DNA of 64,000 nucleotides from Streptomyces smaragdinus (GCF_009604385.1 NZ_WEGJ01000002.1:310001-374000), one strand, 5' to 3'. Shown: positions 49,098 to 57,587, counted from the first letter of the stretch. Notes: generated by a model from the sequence alone, not told the origin. Numbers and translations are program-made.

Positions 49098-50471
49098 ATG
49101 AACCAGCACTCGATTCAGCCCATCAGACGCGACTTGTTCACCGATCGCAACAGCGGCACGCGGATCGAGATCTTCGACGAGCTGAGTGACACGGCGAAGG
49201 CCGCGCTGTACGCGTTCTTCCGGCGGACGGGCGACGTACACCTGATGGAAGAGGTCGTACTGCCGCTCTTCTACGACGGCGACTCACAGATCTTTGCCGC
49301 GGTCCGCGACAGACCGTGGCCACCCTGGGGCCTGGGTGCCCGCACCATCGTGGCCGTCCTGCAGACCCACCTCGTGGCCGACAGCTGCTGGGGCCTGAGC
49401 CCTGTCCACGTCTGCGACGAGGACCTGACGAACGTGGGGCTGTGCGCCGCCCTCTACAAGGAGGCGCTCGAGACCCTGTCCGTGGATCCGTCCGCCGAGG
49501 TGCACTACCTCCTGGCCGAGGAGTCGCGGCTGGCGGACGCGGTGTTGCGCCGGGTCGGCTTCGAGCGTTCGGAGGACGTCTTCCTCACCGAGGCCGCGCG
49601 CTATCTCACCTACCGGGCGCCCGCCTCCGGGCTGCTGACGAGCCTCGGTCTCGACCGTTCCGACACCGTCGATGTGCTCGCGGGCGCCCTCGACGACGAC
49701 ATGTTCGAACGAAACGCCTCCTTCCACGGGACCATCCACCTGGGGTCCCGCGCCGAGTCGACGGCGCAACGCCTCCTCGCCGCGTCCGAGATCGCCCGCC
49801 TCGTACGCGGCGGCCACTACAGCAAGCCCGCCGGGGTACCGACCGGCACCGGCCGGTTCGAGCGGGACGCCGTCGAGGAGGTGGCGCAGGGAATCCGGGA
49901 GTTCCTCACCCAGGCCGAGCACGACGAACTGCTCCAGTACGCCCAGGACAAGAAGGCGGACTTCTCACCCGCCTCGGTGCGGCAGCCCGGGAACGACAAG
50001 GCGGTGGTCGACGAACGCGTACGCAGCACGCTGGTGCTCGACGACCTCGGCCACTTCGAGCGGCTCCTCACCGAACGCATCAAGGAACACCTCGAGGCCG
50101 TCCGGTCCCGCCTGAACCACGCGGCGTTCCCCCTGGGCCGTATCGAACTGCAGCTGACGGCCAACGGCGACCGTGACTTCTTCGGCCTGCACCGCGACAG
50201 CGAGGACGGGGACACCCGCGAACTCACCTTCGTCTACTTCCTCTCGCCCGAGCCCCGCCGGTACTCCGGCGGCGAACTGCGCGTCTTCGAGACCGTGCCG
50301 GAGGACGGACGACTGGTTCCCACCGACCGCAGTCAGACGATCGTGCCGCGCGCGAACCTCGCGATGTTCTTCCCGAGCCGCCACGATCACGAGGTGCTCC
50401 CGGTCCGGGTGCCCAGCAAGGCGTTCGCCGACAGCCGCTTCAGCGTCACCGGCTGGATCCACCGGCAGTGA
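49098..50471 (+). CDS. GNAT-like domain fused to a prolyl-4-hydroxylase-type 2OG-Fe(II) oxygenase
   Basis: 457 residues; ATG 49098 follows GGAGGCCCC. Residues 1-190 resemble a GNAT fold (LCAALYKEALETLSVDPSAE then ADAVLRRVGFERSEDVFLTE), but the acetyl-CoA loop is weak. Residues about 270-457 are the oxygenase: His365 and Asp367 in FGLHRDSED, a distal His (429 or 431) in PSRHDHEVLPV, and Arg in RFSVTGWIHR. LTFVYFLSPEPRRYSGGELR is the P4H-type strand pair. Such enzymes hydroxylate a peptide or amino acid. It overlaps the next gene by GTGA, so they are translationally coupled. Confidence 0.86.
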   Translation: MNQHSIQPIRRDLFTDRNSGTRIEIFDELSDTAKAALYAFFRRTGDVHLMEEVVLPLFYDGDSQIFAAVRDRPWPPWGLGARTIVAVLQTHLVADSCWGLSPVHVCDEDLTNVGLCAALYKEALETLSVDPSAEVHYLLAEESRLADAVLRRVGFERSEDVFLTEAARYLTYRAPASGLLTSLGLDRSDTVDVLAGALDDDMFERNASFHGTIHLGSRAESTAQRLLAASEIARLVRGGHYSKPAGVPTGTGRFERDAVEEVAQGIREFLTQAEHDELLQYAQDKKADFSPASVRQPGNDKAVVDERVRSTLVLDDLGHFERLLTERIKEHLEAVRSRLNHAAFPLGRIELQLTANGDRDFFGLHRDSEDGDTRELTFVYFLSPEPRRYSGGELRVFETVPEDGRLVPTDRSQTIVPRANLAMFFPSRHDHEVLPVRVPSKAFADSRFSVTGWIHRQ

Positions 50472-52498
50472 ACGGCGCGGTCGCCTGGACCGTCACGGGC
50501 CGCGCCGCACTCCCGCCGGACGCGGCGCGGCGGGCGGCCCGGACGGTGCACCACGCGCCGTTCCCTCCCGCGCCGGGACTGCTGGCCCGCGCCGTGGCCC
50601 CCGAAGCCGGCGGGGTGCGCGCCCGGTACCTCTTCGCCTCCGCCGCGGCCGCCGCGGACTTCACCCCGGAGGCGGACAGCGCCCTGCGCCGTCTGGGACC
50701 GCTGCGGACGGAGACGGTACGCGCCGTCCCCCCGGCCTCCCTGACGGCGCCCGTCGTCATCGTCTCGCCCCCGCGCTCGGGCAGCACCGCGCTGTTCGAC
50801 GCGCTGGCGCGGAACCCGGGCCTCTGGTCCCTCGGCGGGGAGAGCGAAGGGGAGATCGAAGGGGTGCCGGCGTTGCATCCGGCGGCGGGCGGATACACCT
50901 CGCACGCGCTGGGCGCGGATCAGGCGCAGGTGTACGGGGCGGCGGTGCGTGCGGGTCTGCTCGCCGGGCTGCGGGACGCAGGTCTGCTCACCGAGGCCCG
51001 CATCGCCTGCCCGCGCCTGCTGGAGAAGACCCCCGAGAACTCCCTGCGCCTGCCCTTCCTGCTGCGCCTGTTCCCGGACGCCACGATCGTGCGCCTGCAC
51101 CGTGACCCCCTCGACACGGTGGCGAGCATGGTGCGCGCCTGGGACCACCCCGGCTTCGTCAACATCCCGCAACTGCCCGGCTGGCCCCGTGGCGCCTGGC
51201 ACCTGCTGCTGCCCCCGGGCTGGCGGGCCTGGGCCCACGACGACCTGTCGCGGGTGGCGGCCCGTCAGTGGTCGGCCGCCCAGGAGGCGATCCAGGAGGC
51301 CTACGGCCTGGTGCCGGCGCACCGCTGGCTCGACGTGGACTACGCGGAGCTGCGGACCGCACCGGCCCGGACGATCCGGCGCCTGGAGACAGCCCTCGGC
51401 CTGCCCCCTTCCCCGCACCCGGTGGACCTGCCGCTCTCCGCCACCACCATCACCCCGCCGTCCCCCGGCAAATGGCGCCGCACCCCCGGATTCGACCCGG
51501 CGGCAGTCCACGAGGTGCTCACGGACCGGCGGCTCCCGCGGAAAGGACCCGGCGCAGTGCCTCCCCCCGACCGACATACCCGTGGCCGTCCCTCCTTCGC
51601 GTGCTGGCTCCACGAAGCCGTTGACGAGGCGCCGGCGCAGGACGGCACCGAGTTCGACCCGGCGGCAGTACTCCAGACCGGCATCACCGTCCCGCTGGGT
51701 CTGGCGCGCCGCACCCGGTTCAGGGACCGGTTCCTGCCGGACCACCCGATCCTGTGGACCGAGGACCCGGGTACGGGAGCACTCGCCCCCTTCTGGGTGC
51801 GCTTCGAGGACTTCTGGACACTGCGCGCCCTCGTACCGGGCCGCCCGCTTCCCGCGGAGCTGCCCCAGCGGCTGCGGACCGCACTGGCCGCCGCCGGAGC
51901 GACGGGCTCGCCCCGGACACGCGCCGAGCGGGCCGCCGACGCCGAGGCCCGGTGGACCGGCGCCGCCGGGGACTTCACCCGCACGGACGTGTGCCGGATC
52001 GGCCGCATGATCCATCCCGCGCAGCGCGCGGGGCTGCTCGACTACTACGAGCGGCTCATCGCGACCGGCTCATGGCCGCTCGGGGACGCTCAGGTGGCCG
52101 GGCGTTACGGGTGGTACAACGAGTCCCTGTCCCGCTTCTTCCACCACCAGTTCCGCTCCCTCGTGGGCCGCCTGGCGGGGCGGCCCGTACGACCCTCGTA
52201 CTCGTACGTCTCCGCGTACCGCGGGGGAGCGGTTCTGGACCGGCACGTGGACCGTGAACAGTGCGAGTACACCGTCTCGTTGCTGCTCGGCGAGTCGGGC
52301 CCCGGCATCGAGGACGGCTGGCCCCTGCACCTGGACACCGCACAAGGCACCGTGTCCGTCGTCGAGCAGCCCGGCGAGGCGGTGCTCTTCCGGGGCACGA
52401 CGGTCCCGCACGGCCGTCCGCCGCTTCCGGACCGCGGCACCCACACCTCGATGCTCTTCCACTACGTCCCGGCGGACTTCCGCAGGACCCTGTACTGA
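50468..52498 (+). CDS. Sulfotransferase fused to a 2OG-Fe(II) oxygenase
   Basis: 676 residues. Residues about 95-330 are a sulfotransferase: PAPS loop VSPPRSGSTALFDALARN (about 98-115) and the 3'-phosphate motif VRLHRDPLDTVASMVRAWDH (about 206-225), with LEKTPENSLRLPFL between. Residues about 480-676 form an oxygenase: His593 and Asp595 in LDRHVDREQCEYTVSLLL, distal His648 in TTVPHGRPPLP. The middle 330-480 is unassigned (FWVRFEDFWTLRALVPGRPL). GTG 50468 overlaps the stop of the upstream gene. One chain would hydroxylate and sulfate, possibly the same acceptor. Confidence 0.86.
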   Translation: MNGAVAWTVTGRAALPPDAARRAARTVHHAPFPPAPGLLARAVAPEAGGVRARYLFASAAAAADFTPEADSALRRLGPLRTETVRAVPPASLTAPVVIVSPPRSGSTALFDALARNPGLWSLGGESEGEIEGVPALHPAAGGYTSHALGADQAQVYGAAVRAGLLAGLRDAGLLTEARIACPRLLEKTPENSLRLPFLLRLFPDATIVRLHRDPLDTVASMVRAWDHPGFVNIPQLPGWPRGAWHLLLPPGWRAWAHDDLSRVAARQWSAAQEAIQEAYGLVPAHRWLDVDYAELRTAPARTIRRLETALGLPPSPHPVDLPLSATTITPPSPGKWRRTPGFDPAAVHEVLTDRRLPRKGPGAVPPPDRHTRGRPSFACWLHEAVDEAPAQDGTEFDPAAVLQTGITVPLGLARRTRFRDRFLPDHPILWTEDPGTGALAPFWVRFEDFWTLRALVPGRPLPAELPQRLRTALAAAGATGSPRTRAERAADAEARWTGAAGDFTRTDVCRIGRMIHPAQRAGLLDYYERLIATGSWPLGDAQVAGRYGWYNESLSRFFHHQFRSLVGRLAGRPVRPSYSYVSAYRGGAVLDRHVDREQCEYTVSLLLGESGPGIEDGWPLHLDTAQGTVSVVEQPGEAVLFRGTTVPHGRPPLPDRGTHTSMLFHYVPADFRRTLY

Positions 52499-52520
52499 GG
52501 GCGGCCGGATGCGGACCCGG

Positions 52521-53318
52521 CTACTGCGCCTCCAGGAATCCGACATCGCCGGCGTCCGCCTCGCGGACCTGGGGAGCGATGCGCGCCCAGTGCCGCACCG
52601 GGCGGCTGCCGACCGGCCGTACGACAGCGTGGACGCGCGTGAAGCCGGGGGGCACCGGCCCCTGCCCGAACATCACGTCGCAGGCCTCGGCCGTCAGCAG
52701 CATGTCCCACACGAGGTGGACGCGCTCGCGCGGACCGCCGTTCTCCGCCGCGTGGACGCAGCCGTGATTGACCAGGTACACCGACCCGGCTTCCAGATGG
52801 TGCAGGTCACCGTCGAGCAGCAGCGTCGCCGCCGGATGCGTGACCAGGGGCAGATGGAAGCGGGCCCGTACACCCACCGACCCGTCCCGCGAGCGGATCA
52901 CGCTGTGTTCCTCGTGCGGGGGGAGCGCGGCGCCGTCGCCCAGCACGTTGACCCGGAAGTTGACCAGGTGGGGCAGGCCCGCGGTGAACGCGGCCAGCGC
53001 GCGCAGGCGCTCCGCGTGGTGGAACCGCTTCCCGAAGCAGGACCCGTCGTGGTCCCGGGAGAAGTCGTCGCTCCGGCCGGACGCGTTGAGGAGACTGAAC
53101 TGCTCGACGCGGCCCCGGGGCCGCGTCCACGCGGTCACGTGCCCGGGTGCCGCGGGCATCGACGGGCGCTGAAGGGTACGCAGCAGCGACACGTCGGCCA
53201 GCAGGCGTCCGAGCGTTTCGGCGTCCGCCCGGAACAGGCGCAGACAGCGGATGCCGGGGCGGTGGTAGTTCGCGTCCCGGATGCCTGCCAGAACGCGCCG
53301 GAGCGCCTGGTCGTTCAT
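52521..53318 (-). CDS. Aspartyl/asparaginyl beta-hydroxylase-like protein
   Basis: 265 residues. The family core is visible: LVNFRVNVLGDGAALPPHEE, then VRARFHLPLVTHPAATLLLD and SVYLVNHGCVHAAENGGPRE ending RVHLVWDML, with two metal-ligand His (PPHEEH and CVHAAEN). Members hydroxylate Asp/Asn side chains or similar carboxylates with 2-oxoglutarate and iron. Start ATG 53318 overlaps the TGA of the pyruvyl-transferase gene upstream on the same strand (ATGA), so both are coupled. It converges with the sulfotransferase fusion after 22 bases. Confidence 0.82.
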   Translation of the reverse strand: MNDQALRRVLAGIRDANYHRPGIRCLRLFRADAETLGRLLADVSLLRTLQRPSMPAAPGHVTAWTRPRGRVEQFSLLNASGRSDDFSRDHDGSCFGKRFHHAERLRALAAFTAGLPHLVNFRVNVLGDGAALPPHEEHSVIRSRDGSVGVRARFHLPLVTHPAATLLLDGDLHHLEAGSVYLVNHGCVHAAENGGPRERVHLVWDMLLTAEACDVMFGQGPVPPGFTRVHAVVRPVGSRPVRHWARIAPQVREADAGDVGFLEAQ

Positions 53319-54085
53319 CGGAAGGGGCACCTCTCCAGGAGCAGGTCGAGGTCGGGAAGCCGTTCGGGCAGGGTCGCGAAGTCGGCGAGTACGGACGTGT
53401 CCGGGCCGGTGCCGGCGGGACGGACCGGATACGGCGGGGGAACAGGGACGCCGACGGAGAGGAAGTAGTCGTGGAACTTGGTTCCGTCGCCGGCAGGCAG
53501 GTCGCCGTAGCTGATCCAGACCGCGGGGATCCCGTAGGCGTGGGCCAGGATGATGCCGTGGAGGCTGGAGGACGCGACCAGGCGGGCGCCCACCAGCCGG
53601 TCGACGAAGTCCTCCACGGGCTGCTGGACGTCGACGAACCGCCAGCCGTCGGGGACACCGCCCCGGGCCCGAGCCTTGTCGGCGAAGTGCGGCACGAGGG
53701 CGGGCGGCCCCGGACCCGGACCGGCGGGGCGGGGCAGGAAGCGGGGGACGAGAAGCGCGGGGTCGCCGTACACCGGGGGGCAGACCGCACCGCAGCGCAA
53801 GGCGGCCTCACGGGTGAGCGGCCCCCTGACGGCCACCAGCTCGGCTCGCGGATCGACGGCCTCCCCGGCGTACATCACACCGGCGCCCCACACGACGGCG
53901 CCGGGACCGGCCAGGCCGATGACGCTTCCGGTCACGAAGTGCTTGCGTCCGGGACGGTGGGGCGGGACCCAGCGCGCCGGCACGCCGCGGATCCGCCGGG
54001 CCAGCCAGGGGGTGAGCCGGTCGCCGACATTGCCCTGGCTGGGCGCCCGGCACCAGAAGGCGGGGATGGCCTCGTCCACGCCCAC
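53315..54085 (-). CDS. Polysaccharide pyruvyl transferase-like protein
   Basis: 256 residues from GTG 54085 (GTG 54079 is possible). AIPAFWCRAPSQGNVGDRLT opens the fold (N-x-G-D motif), VVWGAGVMYAGEAVDPRAEL and AVRGPLTREAALRCGA are the central strands, VYGDPALLVPRFL and LVASSSLHGIILAHAYGIPA the C-terminal signature (SxHGxxxAxAxGxP). The family ketal-links pyruvate to glycans, or acts as a GT-B-fold sugar enzyme in cell-wall polymer synthesis. Divergent from the DUF6492-like gene with no spacer. Confidence 0.85.
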   Translation of the reverse strand: MGVDEAIPAFWCRAPSQGNVGDRLTPWLARRIRGVPARWVPPHRPGRKHFVTGSVIGLAGPGAVVWGAGVMYAGEAVDPRAELVAVRGPLTREAALRCGAVCPPVYGDPALLVPRFLPRPAGPGPGPPALVPHFADKARARGGVPDGWRFVDVQQPVEDFVDRLVGARLVASSSLHGIILAHAYGIPAVWISYGDLPAGDGTKFHDYFLSVGVPVPPPYPVRPAGTGPDTSVLADFATLPERLPDLDLLLERCPFR

Positions 54086-54907
54086 GACCCTACAGACGCG
54101 ACCTGCCTGCTCATCCGCACCTACCACCGGGATGTCACCTGGTTGCGGTACGCCCTCGCCGCCGTACGGAAGTGGTGCCACGGCTTCGCGGAGGTGGTGG
54201 TGGTCACGCCGCGAACCGGATCGCCCGCCGTGCGCCGCGCCGCCGGGGGCGACGTACGCGTGGAGGTCTGCCCGGACTACCGCGACGACTACCTCGGCCA
54301 GCAGGTGACCAAGCTGTACGCGGACGACCTCACCGACTGCGCGCTCATCTGCCACGTCGACTCGGACGTCATCTTCACCCGGCCCGTCACCCCCGCGTCC
54401 CTCCTCACCGACGGGCGTCCGTGGATCGTCCGCCGCCCGGTCACCGCACTGGGCCGGCACCGCCCCTGGCTCGCGTCCACGGAGGCATTCCTCGGGCGGC
54501 CCGTCGCCTTCGACTTCATGCAGCAGCCGCCGTTCACCTATCCGCGGTGGCTTTACGCGGAATTGCGCGCCCTCTCGCTGGAATGCCACGGTGTGCCCCT
54601 CGACCGATATGTCGTGGGGTGTCCTCCGCGGGGTTTTTCCGAATTCAACGTTCTGGGTGCTCATGCTCATTTCGCCCACCCGGCCGACTTCTTCTGGTAC
54701 GACACCGACGGCGGCGCGGTACCGCGGCTCTGCCGGTGGTACTGGAGCAGAGGAGGTCTCGACGCGGGTCTGCGTCAGGAGCTGGACGCCATCGTGCGGG
54801 GGACGCAGGACGGCGCCGCCCCGCTGGCGGCCGAGGCCGAGTACCGCGTCGACCCGCAGACCAGGTCGTTGGTGGCCGCAAGGCGGGATCCTCCCTTGGC
54901 ACGGTGA
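54086..54907 (+). CDS. DUF6492-like glycosyltransferase-fold protein, start codon unclear
   Basis: About 270 residues ending at TGA 54905-54907. CLLIRTYHRDVTWLRYALAA then CHGFAEVVVVTPRT begins a GT-A-like fold; LTDCALICHVDSDVIFTRPV carries a DxD motif (HVDSDVIF). ALGRHRPWLASTEAFLG and GFSEFNVLGAHAHFAHPADF follow the DUF6492 pattern. No ATG, GTG or TTG stands in frame just before the conserved N-terminus; the nearest GTG (53959) would overlap the divergent gene by 127 bases, and CTG at 54107 is a rare option. The given start marks the beginning of the conserved frame, not a proven codon. Confidence 0.72.
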   Translation, partial: DPTDATCLLIRTYHRDVTWLRYALAAVRKWCHGFAEVVVVTPRTGSPAVRRAAGGDVRVEVCPDYRDDYLGQQVTKLYADDLTDCALICHVDSDVIFTRPVTPASLLTDGRPWIVRRPVTALGRHRPWLASTEAFLGRPVAFDFMQQPPFTYPRWLYAELRALSLECHGVPLDRYVVGCPPRGFSEFNVLGAHAHFAHPADFFWYDTDGGAVPRLCRWYWSRGGLDAGLRQELDAIVRGTQDGAAPLAAEAEYRVDPQTRSLVAARRDPPLAR

Positions 54908-54926
54908 CGCGCCGCCCGATCCGCCC

Positions 54927-55526
54927 CTACCGGGCCCTGGGGGCGGGCGGGGTGCGTGGCCGCAGGCGTTCTCCCTGCGGGCCGAACATGATCAGGTACT
55001 CGACCGGGCTGCCGGGGCCGGCGTTCGCGACCGCGTGGGGAGTGCGGGTGTCGAACTCGGCGACGTCCCCGGCGTTCAGGACGAGGTCCTGGTCGCCGAG
55101 GGCGAGCCACAGCCGCCCGTACAGGACGCACAGCCATTCCCAGCCGTCGTGGGAGACCTGCCGGGGTCGCGCGGGCGGCTCCTGGACGGCGGGCAGGACG
55201 TGTTTGTGGGCGTGCAGGCCCCCGACGTACCGGGTCAGCGGCAGCACCGCCTTGTCGTCGCCGAAGCGCTGGAGCGCGGAGGTACGGGGCTCGGCGGCGG
55301 GGGCGATGCCGGCCAGCTCGTCCAGGGAGACCTCGTACTCCTTCGCCAGTTGCAGCACCACTTCCAGGGTGGGCCTGCGCCGGCCGGTCTCGATCCGCGA
55401 CAGCGTGCTCGGCGAGATGCCGGTCGCGCGGCCGACGCCGGTGAGCGTGGCGCCCCGATGTTCGCGCGCGGCCCGCAACCGGGGCCCCATTGCCGCCAGC
55501 GTGCCGGCCACGTCGTCGCCCGTCAT
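54927..55526 (-). CDS. XRE-family regulator with cupin sensor domain
   Basis: 199 residues. HTH_3 at 12-65: RLRAAREHRGATLTGVGRAT then GISPSTLSRIETGRRRPTLE. Cupin at 120-190: WEWLCVLYGRLWLALGDQDL and LNAGDVAEFDTRTPHAVANA. This is the PuuR-like domain order. ATG 55526 is the last start before the HTH; ATG 55562 is also in frame. It is divergent from the epoxide hydrolase gene, with a dyad in between that is likely its operator. Confidence 0.9.
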   Translation of the reverse strand: MTGDDVAGTLAAMGPRLRAAREHRGATLTGVGRATGISPSTLSRIETGRRRPTLEVVLQLAKEYEVSLDELAGIAPAAEPRTSALQRFGDDKAVLPLTRYVGGLHAHKHVLPAVQEPPARPRQVSHDGWEWLCVLYGRLWLALGDQDLVLNAGDVAEFDTRTPHAVANAGPGSPVEYLIMFGPQGERLRPRTPPAPRAR

Positions 55527-55576
55527 CCGCTCAGGCCCCTTCCGGACGTGCCGCTCCATCATCCTGTCCTGCGAGT

Positions 55577-55591
55577 TTGCCAGAGTGGCAA
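55577..55591. promoter_or_regulatory. Dyad operator between XRE-cupin and epoxide hydrolase genes
   Basis: TTGCCA-GAG-TGGCAA is a perfect 6-base inverted repeat with a 3-base centre. XRE-cupin regulators commonly bind such sites near their own start. It lies 51 bases from the regulator start and 79 bases from the hydrolase start. Confidence 0.6.
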
Positions 55592-55670
55592 CGGCAATCG
55601 CGGTGGACGGTCTCCGCGTCGCATGATCGACGCGTACCCCGCGTCCACCCGCGAACCGAGGAGAAGCCCT

Positions 55671-56657
55671 ATGCAGCCCGAGCCGTCCGCCGTACTCCGC
55701 CACCGCACCGTCGAGGCACCGGCCGGGCGCCTGCACCTGGTCGAGCAGGGCACCGGCCCCCTGGTCCTGCTCGTGCACGGCTTTCCCGAGTCCTGGTACT
55801 CCTGGCGGCGCCAGCTCCCCGCCCTCGCCGCGGCCGGCTACCGCGCGGCGGCCATCGACGTACGCGGCTACGGACGCTCGTCCAAGCCCGCAAAGACCGA
55901 CGCCTACCGGATGCTGGACCTGGTGGAGGACAACGTCGCCGTCGTGCACGCCCTCGGCGAGGAGAACGCGGTGGTCGTCGGCCACGACTGGGGCTCCAAC
56001 ATCGCCGCCGCCTCCGCCCTGCTCCACCCCGGGGTCTTCCGCGCCGTCGCCCTGCTGAGCGTCCCGTACGCGCCGCCCGGCGGACCCCGCCCCACCGACG
56101 TCTTCGGCGGGATCGGCGGACCCGGGGAGGAGTTCTACGTCTCCTACTTCCAGGAGCCCGGCCGCGCCGAGCGGGAGATCGAGCCCGACGTACGGGGCTG
56201 GCTCGCCGGCTTCTACGCCGCCCTGTCCGCCGACACCATGCTCGCCCGGGGCGAGCCCGACCCGCACTTCGTCGCCCGCGGCGGCCGGCTGCGCGACCGT
56301 TTTCCCGCGGGCGTCCTCCCAGGCTGGCTGACCGAGGACGATCTCGACGTCTACGCCGGAGAGTTCGAGCGTACGGGGCTGACCGGCGCCCTCAACCGCT
56401 ACCGCAACATGGACCGCGACTGGGAAGACCTCGCCCCGTACCGCGGAGCCCCGATCAGGCAGCCGTCCCTGTTCGCCGGCGGCACCCTGGACGCCTCCAC
56501 CACCTGGCTGTCGGATGCCATCGACGCCTTCCCCGCCACCCTCCCCGGCCTGACCGCCTCCCACCTCGTGGAGGGCTGCGGCCACTGGATCCAGCAGGAA
56601 CGCCCCGAGGAGGTCAACCGTCTGCTGACCGGCTGGCTCGACACCGTCACGGACTGA
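55671..56657 (+). CDS. Epoxide-hydrolase-type alpha/beta hydrolase
   Basis: 328 residues. LLVHGFPESWYSWRRQLPAL gives the HGFP oxyanion motif, VVVGHDWGSNIAAASALLHP the nucleophile Asp in GHDWGS, and HLVEGCGHWIQQERPEEVNR the catalytic His. Asp as nucleophile separates epoxide hydrolases and haloacid/haloalkane enzymes from esterases. ATG 55671 with GAGGAGAAG upstream. Regulated most likely by the divergent XRE-cupin protein. Confidence 0.92.
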   Translation: MQPEPSAVLRHRTVEAPAGRLHLVEQGTGPLVLLVHGFPESWYSWRRQLPALAAAGYRAAAIDVRGYGRSSKPAKTDAYRMLDLVEDNVAVVHALGEENAVVVGHDWGSNIAAASALLHPGVFRAVALLSVPYAPPGGPRPTDVFGGIGGPGEEFYVSYFQEPGRAEREIEPDVRGWLAGFYAALSADTMLARGEPDPHFVARGGRLRDRFPAGVLPGWLTEDDLDVYAGEFERTGLTGALNRYRNMDRDWEDLAPYRGAPIRQPSLFAGGTLDASTTWLSDAIDAFPATLPGLTASHLVEGCGHWIQQERPEEVNRLLTGWLDTVTD

Positions 56658-56790
56658 ACCACCGGGCGCGGTCGCCGGTGTGCACCGCGCCGGGACCGGG
56701 AACGGGCCTCGACTCCGTGACCGGTCTTGTTCAGGATCATGGACACGGCATGGGGATCACCACGCGGCGCCACGGCAGCCACGAGTAGGC

Positions 56791-56825
56791 ACCGGCAGGC
56801 CCGGGAGACGTCCTGGCCTGCCGGT
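56791..56825 (-). terminator. 11-bp perfect stem between epoxide hydrolase and SDR genes
   Basis: ACCGGCAGGCC (56791-56801) and GGCCTGCCGGT (56815-56825), 13-base loop. It lies 27 bases past the SDR stop codon and 134 bases past the epoxide hydrolase stop, so it may end transcription from both sides. Confidence 0.68.
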
Positions 56826-56852
56826 CTCGCGTGGAGACGGCGCGGGGCGATC

Positions 56853-57587
56853 TCACCAGGGGATCGGCCCGGTCTCGGTCAGAAAGGCGCCCGTCGGGCC
56901 GTCGTCGCCCGCGGTCGCCAGGTCCACCGCGGTGGCCGCGCCCTCCCGTGCCGTGCGTATGCCGGTGTGGCGGTTGAGGTCGGTCGCGCAGTAGCCGGGG
57001 CTCACGGCGTTGACCAGGATTCCTTCGCTGCGCAGTTCGTTGGCGTAGAGGACGGTGATCGCGTTCAGCGCGGTCTTCGAGGTGCAGTAGGGGAGGAGGA
57101 CCGAGGAGTAGGCGGTCCACGGGCCGGTGGGGTCGGCCAGGTGTGTGAGAGAGCCCAGTTCACTGGACATGTTGACGATGCGGGCGGCGGGGGAGCGGCG
57201 TAGCAGGGGGAGCATGGCGTGGGTTACCGCGATGACGCCGAACACGTTCGTTTCGTAGACCTGTCGGACGGTGGCGGCGGGGGTTTCGCTCGGGATGTGC
57301 TGTCCGGTGGCGATCGCGGCGTTGTTGACGAGGATGTCGAGGCGGCCGAACGTGGCGTCGATGTGCTCGGCGGCGGCCCGGACCGAGGTCTCGTCGGTGA
57401 CGTCCAGCGGCACGAACCGTACGTCGGCGCCGTCGGCGCGGAGCTCCTCGGCCGCCGCCTCGCCGCGCTCGGGGTTGCGGGCGCCGATCAGCACGGTGAT
57501 GCCGAGGGCCGCGAGCCCGCGTGCCGTTTCCTTGCCGATGCCCTTGTTGGCGCCGGTGATCAGAGCGGTCTTCTGTGATGTGGTCAT
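56853..57587 (-). CDS. Short-chain dehydrogenase/reductase (carbonyl-reductase-like)
   Basis: 244 residues. KTALITGANKGIGKETARGL is the nucleotide motif with the ANKGIG form of carbonyl reductases; DILVNNAAIATGQHI, RIVNMSSELGSLTHL and LLPYCTSKTALNAITVLYAN hold NNA, Ser and Tyr-x3-Cys/Ser-Lys. Note Tyr-Cys-Thr-Ser-Lys, i.e. the normal YxxxK. NADP(H) preferred from GARNPERGE after strand 2. Divergent from a LysR gene by 71 bp, the usual regulator/target arrangement. Confidence 0.93.
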   Translation of the reverse strand: MTTSQKTALITGANKGIGKETARGLAALGITVLIGARNPERGEAAAEELRADGADVRFVPLDVTDETSVRAAAEHIDATFGRLDILVNNAAIATGQHIPSETPAATVRQVYETNVFGVIAVTHAMLPLLRRSPAARIVNMSSELGSLTHLADPTGPWTAYSSVLLPYCTSKTALNAITVLYANELRSEGILVNAVSPGYCATDLNRHTGIRTAREGAATAVDLATAGDDGPTGAFLTETGPIPW

